Below are positions 43,601 to 54,263 of a stretch of DNA of 64,000 nucleotides, piece after piece (the first letter of the stretch is position 1; each line of letters opens with the position of its first letter). Where the stretch lies: the NCBI GenBank assembly GCA_963805405.1, contig CAWDUC010000008.1:1-64000 (forward strand). Direction: 5' to 3'. The notes beneath the pieces are model-generated. The model was not told where the DNA came from. It was given only the letters and a program-made list of their open reading frames with translations, and did no database searches. Made by a program: the position numbers and the translations under genes. The stretch is from JAEUMG01 sp963805405 (GTDB lineage Bacteria; Pseudomonadota; Alphaproteobacteria; Rhizobiales; Aestuariivirgaceae).

Positions 43601-44190
43601 ACGAGGCCGACGAGAATGGCAAGACCGAGAATGGCGCCGCGGAAGAACGACTGCGCGTTAGATTTCGCATCGAAGGCCGGCCGCTGCCAAAGCTGCATGC
43701 CCGAGACATCGCTGGAGGCCGTTTCGAGCGCGACCGTGAGTGTCTGTCCGGGCTCTATCCGCAACGCCAGCGCATCCGCACCGGCATCCGCCAAGGACGT
43801 CGGTTGCGCGCCGCCGACGCTGACCAGGCTCACAATGCGGCTGCCCTGTGGCTTCGGCCAGAATATCCCGGAGCCGACGAAGCCCTGATGCGGGACCAGC
43901 ATGACCACATCCTGGCTGACGCTCGAGGGATTAGCCAAGCTCGCGACGATCCAGCGATAGCTTGGGCCAAACCCCTTAGCTTCGAGCGGCAAAAGAACCG
44001 TCTGCCCGGCGGTCGCCGCCGGTACTTCGATCGATACGGCCGGCTGGTCGGTCGTTACGGCCTGAAGGTGCGGGAGGAGATCGATGCTCGGCGTGTCAAG
44101 AGCCGCATTGATCGTATCAGCCGCGACCGGAAGCGATGCACCGATCAGCAAGAACCAGACAATGGCCATGACTGCGCGCCACTGCGCCAT
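40668..44190 (-). CDS. 7TM-PAS-GGDEF-EAL c-di-GMP protein with acidic tail (one frame break)
   Basis: About 1,174 residues. Signal peptide 1-24, a periplasmic sensor of about 150 residues, seven helices (about 185-390, 7TMR-DISM type), a PAS domain (WEWKVLDQELFVSEELERAL), then GGDEF and EAL domains. The GGDEF site reads LPGDQF instead of GGDEF, so cyclase activity is doubtful. The EAL domain has EALIRWRHP and DDFGTGYSSL, so it should degrade c-di-GMP. The last 190 residues are rich in Glu, Pro and Ala, then end in a basic stretch (RLRRRQRRRQGGRPG). The frame breaks once near 42210, where one A appears missing between the two domains; the join is smooth. Start chosen at 44190 before MAQWRAVMAIVWFLL. 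Confidence 0.85.
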
Positions 44191-44281
44191 ACTCAGAATA
44201 CACTCCGTTCTCGCTGGGTAATCCTTGGTAGCCGCGAAGCCACCGGCAGGCAAGCTCCGCCAAGGCCTACCCGCCTTATGG

Positions 44282-44869
44282 CTAACGCGGAAGCTCGCTC
44301 GATACCAGACCGAAGAGAAGATGATCTTCCCAGCGGCCATTGATCTTCAGGTAACGCCGCGCAATGCCCTCTTCGCAGAATCCGCATTTCCGCAGCAGCC
44401 GGATCGAAGCTTCATTTGACGGCAGGCAAGCTGCCTCCAGGCGATGCAGGCGCAGGTGATCGAAGGCATAGGAAATAACGGTCCTCACGGCATCCGTCAT
44501 GTAGCCCCGTTTGGTGAAGCCAACGCCGATCCAGTATCCGCAGGAGGCCATTTGCGCGACGCCGCGCCGGACATTCGACAAGGTCAATCCGCCAAGCAGG
44601 TCTCCCGACCGCATGTCGTGGATGAAAAAGGGATAGGCGAGGTCGTCTTCGATATCGCGCCAATAGCGTTTGATGCGCAAGCGGAAGGCGGTTCTTGTCA
44701 GGTCGTCATGCGGCCAGGTCGGCTCCCAGGGGCTCAGAAACTCGCGGCTCGATTCCCGCAGCTCAGCCCAGGATTCGAAGTCGGCCATTTGCGGCACCCG
44801 CAAAGTCACTTTCGCGCCCTTGAGGACGGGCGGCAATTCGGTGGAGAACGGACTCCTCAGAAAAACCAT
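44282..44869 (-). CDS. GNAT N-acetyltransferase, RimJ-like
   Basis: A 195-residue acetyltransferase of the RimJ/RimL group, which acetylates ribosomal protein N-termini or small molecules with acetyl-CoA. The CoA pyrophosphate loop is in GYWIGVGFTKRGYMTDAV (about 110-127), followed by LHRLEAACLPSNEASIRLLRKCGF, the group signature. Its ATG overlaps the stop of the M16 peptidase gene (ATGA), so it is the last gene of the thrC-peptidase end of the cox operon. Substrate unknown. Confidence 0.92.
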   Translation of the reverse strand: MVFLRSPFSTELPPVLKGAKVTLRVPQMADFESWAELRESSREFLSPWEPTWPHDDLTRTAFRLRIKRYWRDIEDDLAYPFFIHDMRSGDLLGGLTLSNVRRGVAQMASCGYWIGVGFTKRGYMTDAVRTVISYAFDHLRLHRLEAACLPSNEASIRLLRKCGFCEEGIARRYLKINGRWEDHLLFGLVSSELPR

Positions 44870-46130
44870 CAGGCAAACCGCGCGACGATGGCCTCATGCG
44901 ATGTGAGGCCTGAAAGCTGGCCGACCGCGCTCAATGCAGGCTTGCGGCCGCGAAACATCCGATGGGCCAGGGCGCCAACGCCGGCCACCTCAACCGCCTC
45001 GATCTTGGCGACAAGCCGGCTCACGTCAGGTACTTCGCCGAAAGCGAGGAATTGACGGGCGATCTGGTCGGCGCGCGACGAGGCGCTTTCGAGGTTCATC
45101 ACGAGGCTTGCCTTGAGCTGCGCCCGGGCGCGGGCGATCTCGCTCGGCGGTAACTTCACTCGCCGCACCGAGCATGACGTCGGCGGTGACGTCGATAAGC
45201 TGCTGCGCGTTGCCAGGCGAAGTTGCGGCATAGACGCCGAGCTGGCCAGCATCCTCATAGGCGGAGGCGTAGGAGAACACGCTGTAGCAAAGGCCGCGTT
45301 TTTCACGCACCTCCTGAAACAGCCTCGAAGACATGCCACCGCCAAGCAGGCTGGAAAGCACTTGAAGCGCATAGATTTCCGGCTCGCGATATCCGGGCGC
45401 CGCAAATGACAAGACGACATGGGTCTGGTCGAGAGGCTTGCCGGCCTGGCGATGCAAAGCTTCGAAAGCGGGTCGGCTGCGGGTCGGCGCTGCACCCGGC
45501 GCGAGCTGCCCGAGCAGCTCTAACGCAGGCTGCCTCAAGCTGATCGTGATCGATATTTCCCGCCGCCGCGACGACCATGCGCGAGGCGCAGTAGTGGCGA
45601 TCGCGCCAGGCGATGATGCCCTCGCGCGTCACGCCTTCGACGAGTTCGCTCGTGCCAAGGATCGGCCGGCCAAGCGGATGGGCACCGAAGCTCGCCGCCT
45701 GAGCCAGATCGAAGACGAGGTCATCGGGCGCGTCATTAGCGGCGGCGATCTCCTGGAGAATGACCTCGCGCTCGCGCTCCAGTTCTGTCGGATCGAATAC
45801 CGACTCGGTCAGAATGTCGGCAAGAATATCGAGCGCCAAAGCCCAATCGTTCTTGAGGACGCGGGCGTAATAAGTCGTCGTTTCCATGCCGGTCGAAGCA
45901 TTGATTTCGCCGCCCGAGGATTCGATCTCTTCGGCAATCTGCTGGGCGTTGCGCCGCTTCGTGCCCTTGAAGGCCAGATGCTCAAGGAAATGGGCGATGC
46001 CGTTTTCCTCCGGCAGTTCATCGCGGGCTCCGGCCTTGACCCAGATACCGAGCGCCACCGTCTCGAGATGCGGCATAGCATGCGTAACGACGTGAAGGCC
46101 GTTGGGAAGCCGGGAAATACGAACACTCAT
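44869..46130 (-). CDS. M16-family zinc peptidase, processing-peptidase type (frame broken)
   Basis: About 420 residues. The inverted zinc motif HFLEHLAF (HxxEH, about 48-55) and the distal Glu region EINASTGMETTTYY, EREVILQEI place it in M16B, relatives of mitochondrial processing peptidase. The second half has LSSLLGGGMSSRLFQEVREKRGLCYSVFSY. It degrades or processes peptides. Two frame changes (near 45530 and 45160) separate three consistent stretches; the protein reads through in family order. Follows thrC by 13 bases, as in other alphaproteobacteria, and couples to the GNAT gene by ATGA. Confidence 0.85.
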
Positions 46131-46143
46131 GCCGACATACTAC

Positions 46144-47548
46144 TCACGGGACGCTGCGAGCGAGAATGAAAGTTTTCACAGCTTCCGGGTCGTTCGGCAA
46201 GATGGAAAATTTCTCCTTGGCCGACATGAGATAGGCCAGCCGCTCGCGGCAGTGCCGGGCGGATTCCGCGAGGCTTTCTCGACGGCATCGGGAAATTTGG
46301 CCGGATGGGCAGTCGCCAGGGCGATCAAGGGCGTTGCCGCCGACTTCGCACTGCCGGGCGACCGCGACGCCAATCGCCGAATGCGGGATCGAGCAGTTCA
46401 CCGGTGGCCGCAAGGGTCGCGGCGATGGTCCGGGCGACCGTTTCCTCATCGGCATGGCCTGAGTCAAATTCGGCGCGGATACGCGGCGAGCACCATCGCG
46501 ATCGAGGCTGAAGGCGCCGGCTCTGCGCGAGGCCTGCCATCATACCGCGGAAGCTTGCCGGGATCCCTTCCCGAGGCCTCGAAGAGCAGGCGTTCGAAAT
46601 TGCTCGATACCTGGATATCCATCGACGGGCTCGTCGTCGGCAGAACATCGTGAACTTCGTAGCGCCCGGTCTTCAGGCTGCGGTCGAGAATGTCGTTGAT
46701 ATTCGTCGCGATGATCAGCCGGTCGATCGGCAGTCCCATGCGCTTGGCGGCGATAGCCTGCAAAGATGTCGCCGAAATTGCCGGTCGGCACGCAGAAGCT
46801 CACTGCGCGCTCCGGCGCGCCGAGCGAGAGCGCCGAAGACACATAATAGACGATCTGCGCGACGATGCGCGCCCAGTTGATCGAGTTGACGCCCGACAAG
46901 CGCGACCTTGTCGCGGAAGCCGGCGATCGCCGAACAGCGTCTTCAGGATCGCCTGGCAATCATCGAAGCTGCCCTCGAGCGCGATGTTGTGTACGATCGG
47001 CGTAGTCCACCGTCGTCATCTGCCGGCGCTGCACTTCGCTGACGCGGCCATGCGGGTGCAGGATGAAGATGCTGGCGCGCTTGCCGACTTGAAGGCCTCG
47101 ATCGCGGCACTGCCGGTATCGCCCGATGTCGCGCCGACGATCGTCGCATGCGCGCCGCGCCGCTCAAGCGCGAATTCCATCATGCCGCGCCAGGATCTGC
47201 ATCGCCACATCCTTGAAGGCGAGCGTCGGTCCGTGAAACAGCTCAAGGAGATAGAGATTGCTGTCGAGTTGCTTCAGCGGCGACGACCGCCGGATGGCGG
47301 AACTGCGCGTAGGCCTCCGTTCAGCATGGCGCGCAGGCGTTCCGGCGGGATCGCGCCGTCGGTGAAGCGCGAAATGACGGCTTCGGCGATTTCAGGATAG
47401 GGACGGCCGCGCAACGCGTCGAATTCGGCGGCCGAGATCTGCGGCCATGCTTGGGCAAATAGAGCCCACCATCGGGAGCAAGGCCCGCCAGCATGGCATC
47501 CTCGAAGCCTATTTCCGCGGCCTCGCCACGGGTCGAGAGGTATTTCAA
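46144..47548 (-). CDS. thrC: Threonine synthase (frame heavily broken)
   Basis: PLP enzyme that turns O-phosphohomoserine into threonine; about 465 residues. Segments seen in order: MKYLSTRGEAAEIGFEDAML, QISAAEFDALRGRPYPEIAE, LELFHGPTLAFKDVAMQ with the PLP lysine, INWARIVAQIVYYVSSALS, VSFCVPTGNFGDIFAGY, RMGLPIDRLIIATNINDIL, TTSPSMDIQVSSNFERLLFE and the closing YLMSAKEKFSILPND. Around ten frame changes interrupt these, all within conserved sequence, so I treat them as indel errors. The TTG start at 47548 overlaps the SURF1 stop. thrC at this place in the cox operon is normal for alphaproteobacteria. Confidence 0.82.
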
Positions 47549-48309
47549 GTCGGGAAAGCTCCAGCGGGCTGGCGCGACCTAAAGGCCTGCATTCTCGCAC
47601 CCTGTTTCAGATCACTCCTGATAGCGAGCCCAGCCAATACGGCAAGTACCAGGGCCAGCGCAAACCAGGTTATGGCATATTGAAGATGGTTATTGCGCAA
47701 GGTTTCGCTTGGCGGCACGGGCCGCGGAAAGCCCGGTCACCGGGCTTCGCATCAAGATGAAGAACGAATGGTGCCGTCTTGAGGCCTTCGCCAATCGAGA
47801 TTTCGGCCAGCATGGCCGGCACGTCCCACCAGAACCATTTGTTCTGGCCGACGTCATTTTCCGGGTCGAACACGTTCCGCCGATCTCGATGCCCCAAGGC
47901 ATAGCCGGCGATCGTCCTGGTCGCCGGCCACGATGCGACCGTCGCGAGCTTCGCGCATCTGATCCGGGATCACGCCCGATCGACCAGCACGACAGTGCCC
48001 TTGTCGCTGACGAAAGGCGTGATGACCCGCCAGCCGGCATTGCCCTCGAAGGTCGTCAGCATCAGGATTTCCTTATCGGCCGCGAAGCGCCCGCGGGCAG
48101 CGATGGGGAGATAGTCAACGTCTCCCGTCGTCTCGGCACGGCTCACCGCTTCATCAAGGCTGACGGGCGCCTCGGTCCGTCGCTCCTCCATCTGGCGGAT
48201 CAGATCCTTCTTTCACGCCCAGCCTTTGCAGCTGCCAGGTACCGAGCCCCAGCAACACAGCAACGCCAAGGATCGATGCGATCAGAATTTGCCAGCTGCG
48301 TCTGGTCAT
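47545..48309 (-). CDS. SURF1-family cytochrome oxidase assembly protein (frame broken)
   Basis: About 250 residues with the SURF1 plan: N-terminal helix (WQILIASILGVAVLLGLGTWQLQRL), a periplasmic domain with the strand pattern YLPIAARGRFAADKEILML and NAGWRVITPFVSDKGTVVLVDRA, NKWFWWDVPAMLAE, then a C-terminal helix (YAITWFALALVLAVLAGLAI). SURF1 helps insert heme a into subunit I. Three or more frame changes (about 48195, 47970, 47890 and 47720) break the reading. ATG overlaps the DUF983 stop by 4 bases. Confidence 0.82.
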
Positions 48310-48683
48310 CCGACGTCGATGCGGCCTTCCTGGGCTCTCGTCAGATATTGTTGGCAGACCAAGATACCCTTGACCGGCCGCAACAGAACGAGCGGCAGGA
48401 TCATCAGCAAGGGAATGGCGATCAGCGCATGGACCCAATACGGCGGCGAGTAAGCGGCCTCGATGCCCAGGATCGATCCAACGCCGACAAAGCCCACTAA
48501 CAGCATGACGAACCAGGCCGCGCCGTCGCCGGCATCGGCGAAATCGAATGGCAGGCCGCAGCTTGAACAGTGCGGGGCAAGCGTGAGGTAGCCAGAGAAG
48601 AGCTTGCCGCGGCCACAGCGCGGGCAACGCCCGGCCATACCAGTCTTCACCGGCGACAGGCGGGGATAATAAGGCTCGCTCAT
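48306..48683 (-). CDS. DUF983 family protein
   Basis: A 125-residue membrane protein. Two CxxC pairs form a zinc ribbon (AGRCPRCGRGKLF and PHCSSCGLPFDF), then two or three helices (AAWFVMLLVGFVGVGSILGIEAAY, WVHALIAIPLLMILPLVLLRPVKG). DUF983 genes sit between coxC and surf1 in alphaproteobacteria and are thought to help oxidase assembly; the mechanism is unknown. Intact. Stop overlaps the SURF1 start. Confidence 0.9.
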   Translation of the reverse strand: MSEPYYPRLSPVKTGMAGRCPRCGRGKLFSGYLTLAPHCSSCGLPFDFADAGDGAAWFVMLLVGFVGVGSILGIEAAYSPPYWVHALIAIPLLMILPLVLLRPVKGILVCQQYLTRAQEGRIDVG

Positions 48684-48749
48684 TCAGGCCTCCAAGGCCT
48701 AATGCCACGCCAGAGGGATTCATGGCGTGGCCGATCGCGGCTTGGTCGC

Positions 48750-49624
48750 CTAATGCCCCGCGAATTCCACGCCCGCCGATCCCCAGACGTAGATGCAGGC
48801 GAAAAGGAACAGCCAGACGACGTCGACGAAGTGCCAGTACCAGGCCGCCGCCTCAAAACCGAAATGCCCCTCCGGTTTGAAGTGGCCGGCCAGTGGCGCG
48901 AAGCAGGCAGACGATCAGGAAGATGGTCCCGACGATGACATGGAAGCCATGGAAGCCCGTCGCCATGAAGAAGGTCGAGCCGTAGATATTGCCCTGCTCC
49001 TCCGCCGGAACGCCAACAAGCTCGCGGCTGAAGGCGAAGTGCGCATGGGTATACTCATAGGCCTGTACCGAAGGTGAACAGCAGGCCCAGCGCGATGGTC
49101 GCGGCGAGCGCCCACTTCAACCCCTGGCGGTCGTTCTTGAGAAGCGCATGGTGCGCCCACGTCACGGTGGTGCCCGAGGTGAGAAGGATCAAAGTATTGA
49201 TCAGTGGCAGATGCCACGGATTGAAGACCTGGATGTGGACGGGCGGCCACTGCCCACCGGTGACTGCCGTGCGCGAGGCCTGCATCGGATCGTCCGGAAA
49301 CAGGCTCGCGTCAAAGAAGGCCCAGAACCACGCAACGAAGAACATCACCTCGGAGGCGATGAACAGCAGCATGCCATAGCGCAGGTGAAGCTGGACGATG
49401 GCCGTGTGATCGCCCTCGTCGCCCTCCCGGATGACGTCGCGCCACCACATGAACATCGTGTAGAGAACGCCGACGAGCCCGATGATGGCGACAATCGGAT
49501 TGGCGCCATGCATCCAGCGCACCGCCCCCACCGCGAGGATGAAGGCAGACACTGCGCCGACGAAGGGCCAGGGACTGGGATTGACCAGATGATAGTCGTG
49601 GTTCTTGGCGTGACTATCGGCCAT
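48750..49624 (-). CDS. coxC: Cytochrome c oxidase subunit III (frame broken)
   Basis: About 290 residues, seven helices. Seen: HDYHLVNPSPWPFVGAVSAF at the start, LHLRYGMLLFIASEVMFFVAWFWAFFD with the conserved Glu of the proton-channel region, WPPVHIQVFNPWHLPLINTLIL, and after a break YEYTHAHFAFS..., IYGSTFFMATGFHGFHVIVGT, ending YWHFVDVVWLFLFACIYVWG. Frame changes near 49060 and 48905. Subunit III stabilises the oxidase and its oxygen supply. It follows ctaG by 10 bases. Confidence 0.9.
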
Positions 49625-49634
49625 TGCGATTCCC

Positions 49635-50241
49635 CTAGCGTGTCACAGAATTGGTTTCCGGCTCAGCGGAGGTAAGGCTTGCGCCCTGCCCGGCCGGGTA
49701 GAAAGTATAAGACAGCGTGATTGTCGTGAGCGTGCGCAGATCGGGATCCTGTTCGATCTTGGGATCGACGAAGAACGACGACCGGCATATCGACCGTCTC
49801 GCCCGCCTTGAGCTTCTGTTCGTTGAAACAGAAGCACTGGATCTTGTTGAAGTAGGCGCCCGCCTCGTCCGGCGTCACATTGAAAATCGCGCTTCCGGTC
49901 GCTTCCTTGTCGGAGAGATTGGCGGCCCGATAGAAGGCCAGGTTCTGCTCGCCGAGCTTGACGTTCATCTCGAGTTGCTCGGGGTGGAACGACCAAGGCA
50001 GGCTTGTCGCGGTATTGGCATCGAACCGGATGGTGAGCATGCGGCCACCGGCAGCGCCCGGCGCCACTTCGGCACGCTGCGTCGTGCCGCCGAAGCCGGT
50101 CGCCTGGCAGAACAAGCGATAGAGCGGCACCGAGGCGTAGGCGAGCCCCACCATGGCAACGGCCACGCAGGCGGCGGCGACAGCGACCTGTCTGTTTCGC
50201 TTCGGATCAATCGGTCTTACCTGGCGCGATGGTTCGGTCAT
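49635..50241 (-). CDS. ctaG: Cytochrome c oxidase assembly protein CtaG/Cox11 (one frame break)
   Basis: About 200 residues. An N-terminal helix (VAVAAACVAVAMVGLAYASVP) leads to LYRLFCQATGFGGTTQ and the copper motif NKIQCFCFNEQKL, then VDMPVVFFVDPKIEQDPD. CtaG delivers copper to the CuB centre of subunit I. The frame changes near 49780 within VDMPVV(V/F); the C-terminus TITLSYTFYPAG then continues normally. ATG is 4 bases after the coxF-like stop. Confidence 0.92.
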
Positions 50242-50245
50242 GGCG

Positions 50246-50410
50246 TCAGAAGCTCCGGTCCGCGACATTGCCGCCAAGGCGGACAATAGTCGTGACGAAG
50301 AACAGGATCACCAGTGCGGCAAGTATCAAGGCAAGCGCAATCGCCCGCTTGCGGCGGCGCGCCATGTCTTCAGGGCCGAAAGGCTTTATCGCCATGTCCG
50401 GTGCGCTCAT
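50246..50410 (-). CDS. coxF: CoxF-like small oxidase-operon protein
   Basis: A 54-residue protein: a short soluble start (KPFGPEDMARRRKRAIALA) and one helix (LALILAALVILFFVTTIVRLGG). A gene of this size and topology lies between ctaB and ctaG in many alphaproteobacteria under the name CoxF. Its ATG overlaps the ctaB stop (ATGA) and its stop is 4 bases before ctaG. Role in oxidase assembly is assumed from position. Confidence 0.8.
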   Translation of the reverse strand: MSAPDMAIKPFGPEDMARRRKRAIALALILAALVILFFVTTIVRLGGNVADRSF

Positions 50411-51354
50411 CCGATGATCGCGTGGAAGGGTGCAAGCCCGGCCAATTTCTCGACCAGGATCAAGGCAAACACACCGAACAGCCAGGCGATCGAAAAACTG
50501 AACATACGACGGCAGGCACGACGCTCGGCTTCGCCCTCAGTGCTGCGCAACACCGCCCAGGCATGCCACAGGAACCCGGCGCCCAGGATTGTCACGCCCG
50601 CAACGTAGAGTTCGCCTGCAAAGCCGAGCAATGCCGGAAGGAACGCGATCGGGACGCAGAGCAGCGTGTAGATGAAGATCTGGCGGCGCGTTTCGGCCGT
50701 ACCCGCCACAACAGGCAACATCGGGACGCCGGCACGGGCATAATCTCGTCCTTGCCCAAAAGGGCGAGCGCCCAGAAATGCGGCGGGGTCCACATGAAGA
50801 TGATGAGGAACAGCGCGATCGAGCCAGGATCGATGATCCAGTCACTGCCGCCCAACCGATCATCGGCGGGAAAGCGCCGGCAGCGCCACCGATGACAATA
50901 TTCTGCGGCGTGCGGCGCTTGAGCCAGATGGTGTAGATCACGGCATAGAAAAAGATTGTGAAGGCAAGGATCGCCGCGGCAACCACGTTGACGAAAAGGC
51001 CCAGTGACAGCACCGCTCCCACAGCGAGTGTCAGGCCGAAACCCAGCGCTTCTCCCGGCAAGATCGCGCCGCGCGGCACAGGACGCGTCGCCGTGCGCTT
51101 CATGAGCGCATCGATGTCGCCGTCGTACCACATGTTAAGCGCGCCGGACGCGCCTGCCCCGACCGCGATGGCCAGAAGCGCCACGCCGCCATCCACGGAT
51201 GAATCGTACCCGGCGCCGCGACGATGCCGACGAGGGCCGTAAAAATGACAAGCGACATCACGCGCGGCTTCAGCAGCGCGAAATAGTCTCCAGCCGTGCC
51301 TTGACCGCCTTCGCTGGCGGCCTCGAGGCCGGAGATTTCCTGGACGTCGCTCAT
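50407..51354 (-). CDS. ctaB: Protoheme IX farnesyltransferase (frame broken)
   Basis: Makes heme O from heme B by adding a farnesyl group; about 315 residues, nine helices. Motifs: YFALLKPRVMSLVIFTALVG near the start, ALNMWYDGDIDALMKRTATRP (the DxxxD prenyl-diphosphate site, LNMWYDGDID), RRTPQNIVIGGAAGAFPPMIGW and TPPHFWALAL. Frame changes near 51195, 50845 and 50750. Start MSDVQEISGLEA at 51354, 14 bases after coxA. Heme O is then converted to heme A by a CtaA not seen here. Confidence 0.9.
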
Positions 51355-51367
51355 CCTCGATGTTTCG

Positions 51368-53025
51368 CTACTTGATGACCGGCAAAGTACTGAACTGGTG
51401 GAAGGGCGGCGGCGACGACAAGGTCCATTCGAGCGTCGTAGCGCCCGCGCCCCACGGATTGTCACCGGCACGCTTCTTGGCGGCGAAGGCAGCATAGACG
51501 CCATAGAGGAATACCAACACGCTCGCAGCGGAGAGGTAGGAACCAATCGAGGAGACCCAGTTCCATCCCGCGAAGGCATCCGGATAATCGACATAGCGGC
51601 GCGGCATTCCGGCAAGACCAAGGAAATGCTGCGGGAAGAACAGCAGGTTCACGCCGATGAACTGCAACCAGAAATGGGCTTTTCCGATGGTCTCGTTGTA
51701 CATGTAGCCGCTCATCTTCGGGAACCAGTAGTACCAGGCACCGAAGATCGCGAAGACCGCGCCGAGCGAGAGCACATAGTGGAAATGCGCAACGACATAA
51801 TAGGTGTCGTGCAACGACCGGTCGACGCCGGCATTGGCTAGCACGACACCGGTGACACCGCCGAGCGTGAACAGGAAGATGAAGCCCATCGCCCAGAGCA
51901 TGGGCGTGCGGAACTCGATCGAGCCGCCCCACATGGTTGCGATCCAGGAGAAGATCTTAACGCCGGTCGGAACCGCGATGATCATGGTCGCGGCCACGAA
52001 ATAGGCCTGCGTGTCGGCATCCATGCCCACCGTATACATGTGATGGGCCCACACGATGAAACCCACCACGCCGATCGCCACCATCGCATAGGCCATGCCG
52101 AGATAGCCGAAGACCGGCTTCTTCGAGAAGGTCGAGACGATCTGCGATGATGATGCCGAAGCCCGGAAGAATGAGAATGTAGACTTCCGGATGGCCGAAG
52201 AACCAGAACAGATGCTGGAACAGCACCGGGTCGCCGCCGCTGGCACGGCACGAAGAAGCTGGTGCCGAAATTGCGGTCGGTCAGCAGCATGGTGATGGCG
52301 CCGGCCAGAACCGGCAGCGACAAGCAGCAGCAGGAAGACGGTCACCAGGATCGACCACACGAACAGCGGCATCTTGTGCAGCGTCATGCCGGGTGCGCGC
52401 ATGTTGAAGATGGTCGTGATGAAGTTGATGGCGCCGAGGATCGAGGACGCGCCGGCGATATGAAGCGCCAGGATCGCGAAGTCGACAGCAGGGTCCGGGA
52501 TGGCCGGCGTCGCTCGACAAGGGCGGATAGATCGTCCAGCCGCCGCCTGCGCCGTGGGCGCCAGCCGGGCCTTCAACGAACATCGAGATCAGCAGCAGGC
52601 AGATCGCCGGCGGCAACAGCCAGAACGAAATGTTGTTCATGCGCGGGAAGGCCATGTCGGGCGCGCCGATCATCAGCGGCACGAACCAGTTGCCGAAGCC
52701 GCCAATCATCGCCGGCATGACCATGAAGAAGATCATGAGCAGGCCGTGGCCGGTGACGAACACATTGTACATGTGCTTGCCGGCATCGAGCGCGTCGTCG
52801 GCCGGCGTGCCGTAGACCATGCTGGCAAGGCCCGGGAAATACTGGATGCCGGGCTCCTGCCAATTCCATGCGCATCATGATCGAGAGGAAGCCGCCGATC
52901 ATGCCGGCGAAGATCGCGAACACCAGATACATCGTGCCGATGTCCTTGTGGTTCGTCGAATAGACGTAGCGTCTCCAGCCGGTCGGATGATCGCCGTGGT
53001 CGTCGTGGGCTGCGGCGTGTGCCAT
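51368..53025 (-). CDS. coxA: Cytochrome c oxidase subunit I (frame broken)
   Basis: About 550 residues, 12 helices, the catalytic subunit of an aa3-type oxidase. Seen: [41 protein letters not shown] with a heme a ligand, [20 protein letters not shown] with the CuB His and the cross-linked Tyr, and [21 protein letters not shown] with heme ligands. Frame changes near 52860, 52505, 52315, 52240 and 52145. At the first, GAATTGGCAGGAG has one extra G relative to Glu-Leu-Gln-Glu. Since the protein is highly conserved on both sides of each change, the breaks are probably artefacts. Confidence 0.93.
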
Positions 53026-53076
53026 CTCGATAAGATCCTGTATGCGTCGTTTGGCGGCCGTCGCCGGCCGTCTGAA

Positions 53077-53979
53077 TTACTGAGTCTGGGCGAGCTTGCT
53101 CTTCGGCGGCGTCGAGATCGGCGATGTACTTCTGGGCCGCGTCGCGACCCGCCGTCTGGAATGTCTTGGACCCAGGTCTTGTACTCGTCCTCGGAGACCA
53201 CATGCACTTCGATCGGCATGAAGGCGTGGTTCTTGCCGCACAATTCCGAGCACTGGCCGTAATAGGTGCCTTCGATGGTCGGCCTGGAACCAATCCTCGT
53301 TCAGGCGGCCGGGAATGGCGTCGATCTTCATGCCGAAGGAGGGGATCGTCCAGGCATGAATGATGCCTTCGGGATCGGACGTGACGATGAGCTTGACGGT
53401 CTTGTTGACAGGCACGACGACCGGGCTGTCGGCTGGCAGAGGAGCCACGGCTCGCCCGGCTCAAGCTTGTCCTTTTCCTTCAGATAGGCGGTGAAGGAGA
53501 CCTTCGCGGTGCCATCCTCGTTCATGCCGAGGTCTGGATATTCATAAGTCCAGTCCCAGGACGGGTTGCCGATGACCTTGATCGTCATATCGGCTTTCGG
53601 GATGTCGCGCTGGAAATAGAGCAGATCGGAAGGAAGGAATAGCGATCACCACGAGGATCGAGGATCGGCACCACCGTCCAGATGATCTCGATGAATGTGT
53701 TATGCGTGGTCTTGGAGGGCTGCGGGTTGCTCTTGGCGTTGAACTTCACCATCACATGATGAGCAGCGCCAGAACGAACAGCGTGATGACCGTGATGATC
53801 GGCAGCAGGAGGACGTTGTGGAACCAGTGAATGTCCTCCGACACAGGAGTGGCCGCGCCCTGCAGACCGATCTGCCAGGGGGTCGGATGGCCAAGGGCCT
53901 CCGCCATGGCCGATCCGGAGGTCAGCGTCACCGCCAGCCCGCCAAACAGGTTCATCAAGATGCTCTTCGACCTCATCAT
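53077..53979 (-). CDS. coxB: Cytochrome c oxidase subunit II (frame broken)
   Basis: About 300 residues: signal peptide, two helices (DIHWFHNVLLLPIITVITLF; FIEIIWTVVPILILVVIA) and a periplasmic CuA domain. CuA ligands are in GTYYGQCSELCGKNHAFMP (Cys-x3-Cys-x3-His) and an earlier His in GIIHAWTIPSFGMK. Five frame changes or more lie near 53755, 53640, 53440, 53280 and 53160. Start MMRSKSILMN at 53979 or 53976, after GGGGGA. It is the first gene of the oxidase operon; the 284-base gap to the divergent ialB gene should hold its promoter. Confidence 0.92.
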
Positions 53980-54263
53980 TCCCCCAAATCCCATCCCGGC
54001 CCGAACCGGCCGGCACGGCGACCGGCAAGGTGCCGGAATTTGGACGGATTGTGAACCATATTCGCGGCAGAGCCGCAACGGAGCCGGGCGCGGCAAAACG
54101 TCGTGCTAGAGTCTCCCGAGCGAGCAAACCGGAATTCTGCCTCAATTCTCCCCGAACAAACCGGCCTCGATTGAAGCGTGGGACGCCAGAGGCGCGAATC
54201 GGATGTTGTCGAAGCGCGACGGCGCGGCTATGAGGCCGCGTGCTCCCCGCCTCTAGGAAAGGG

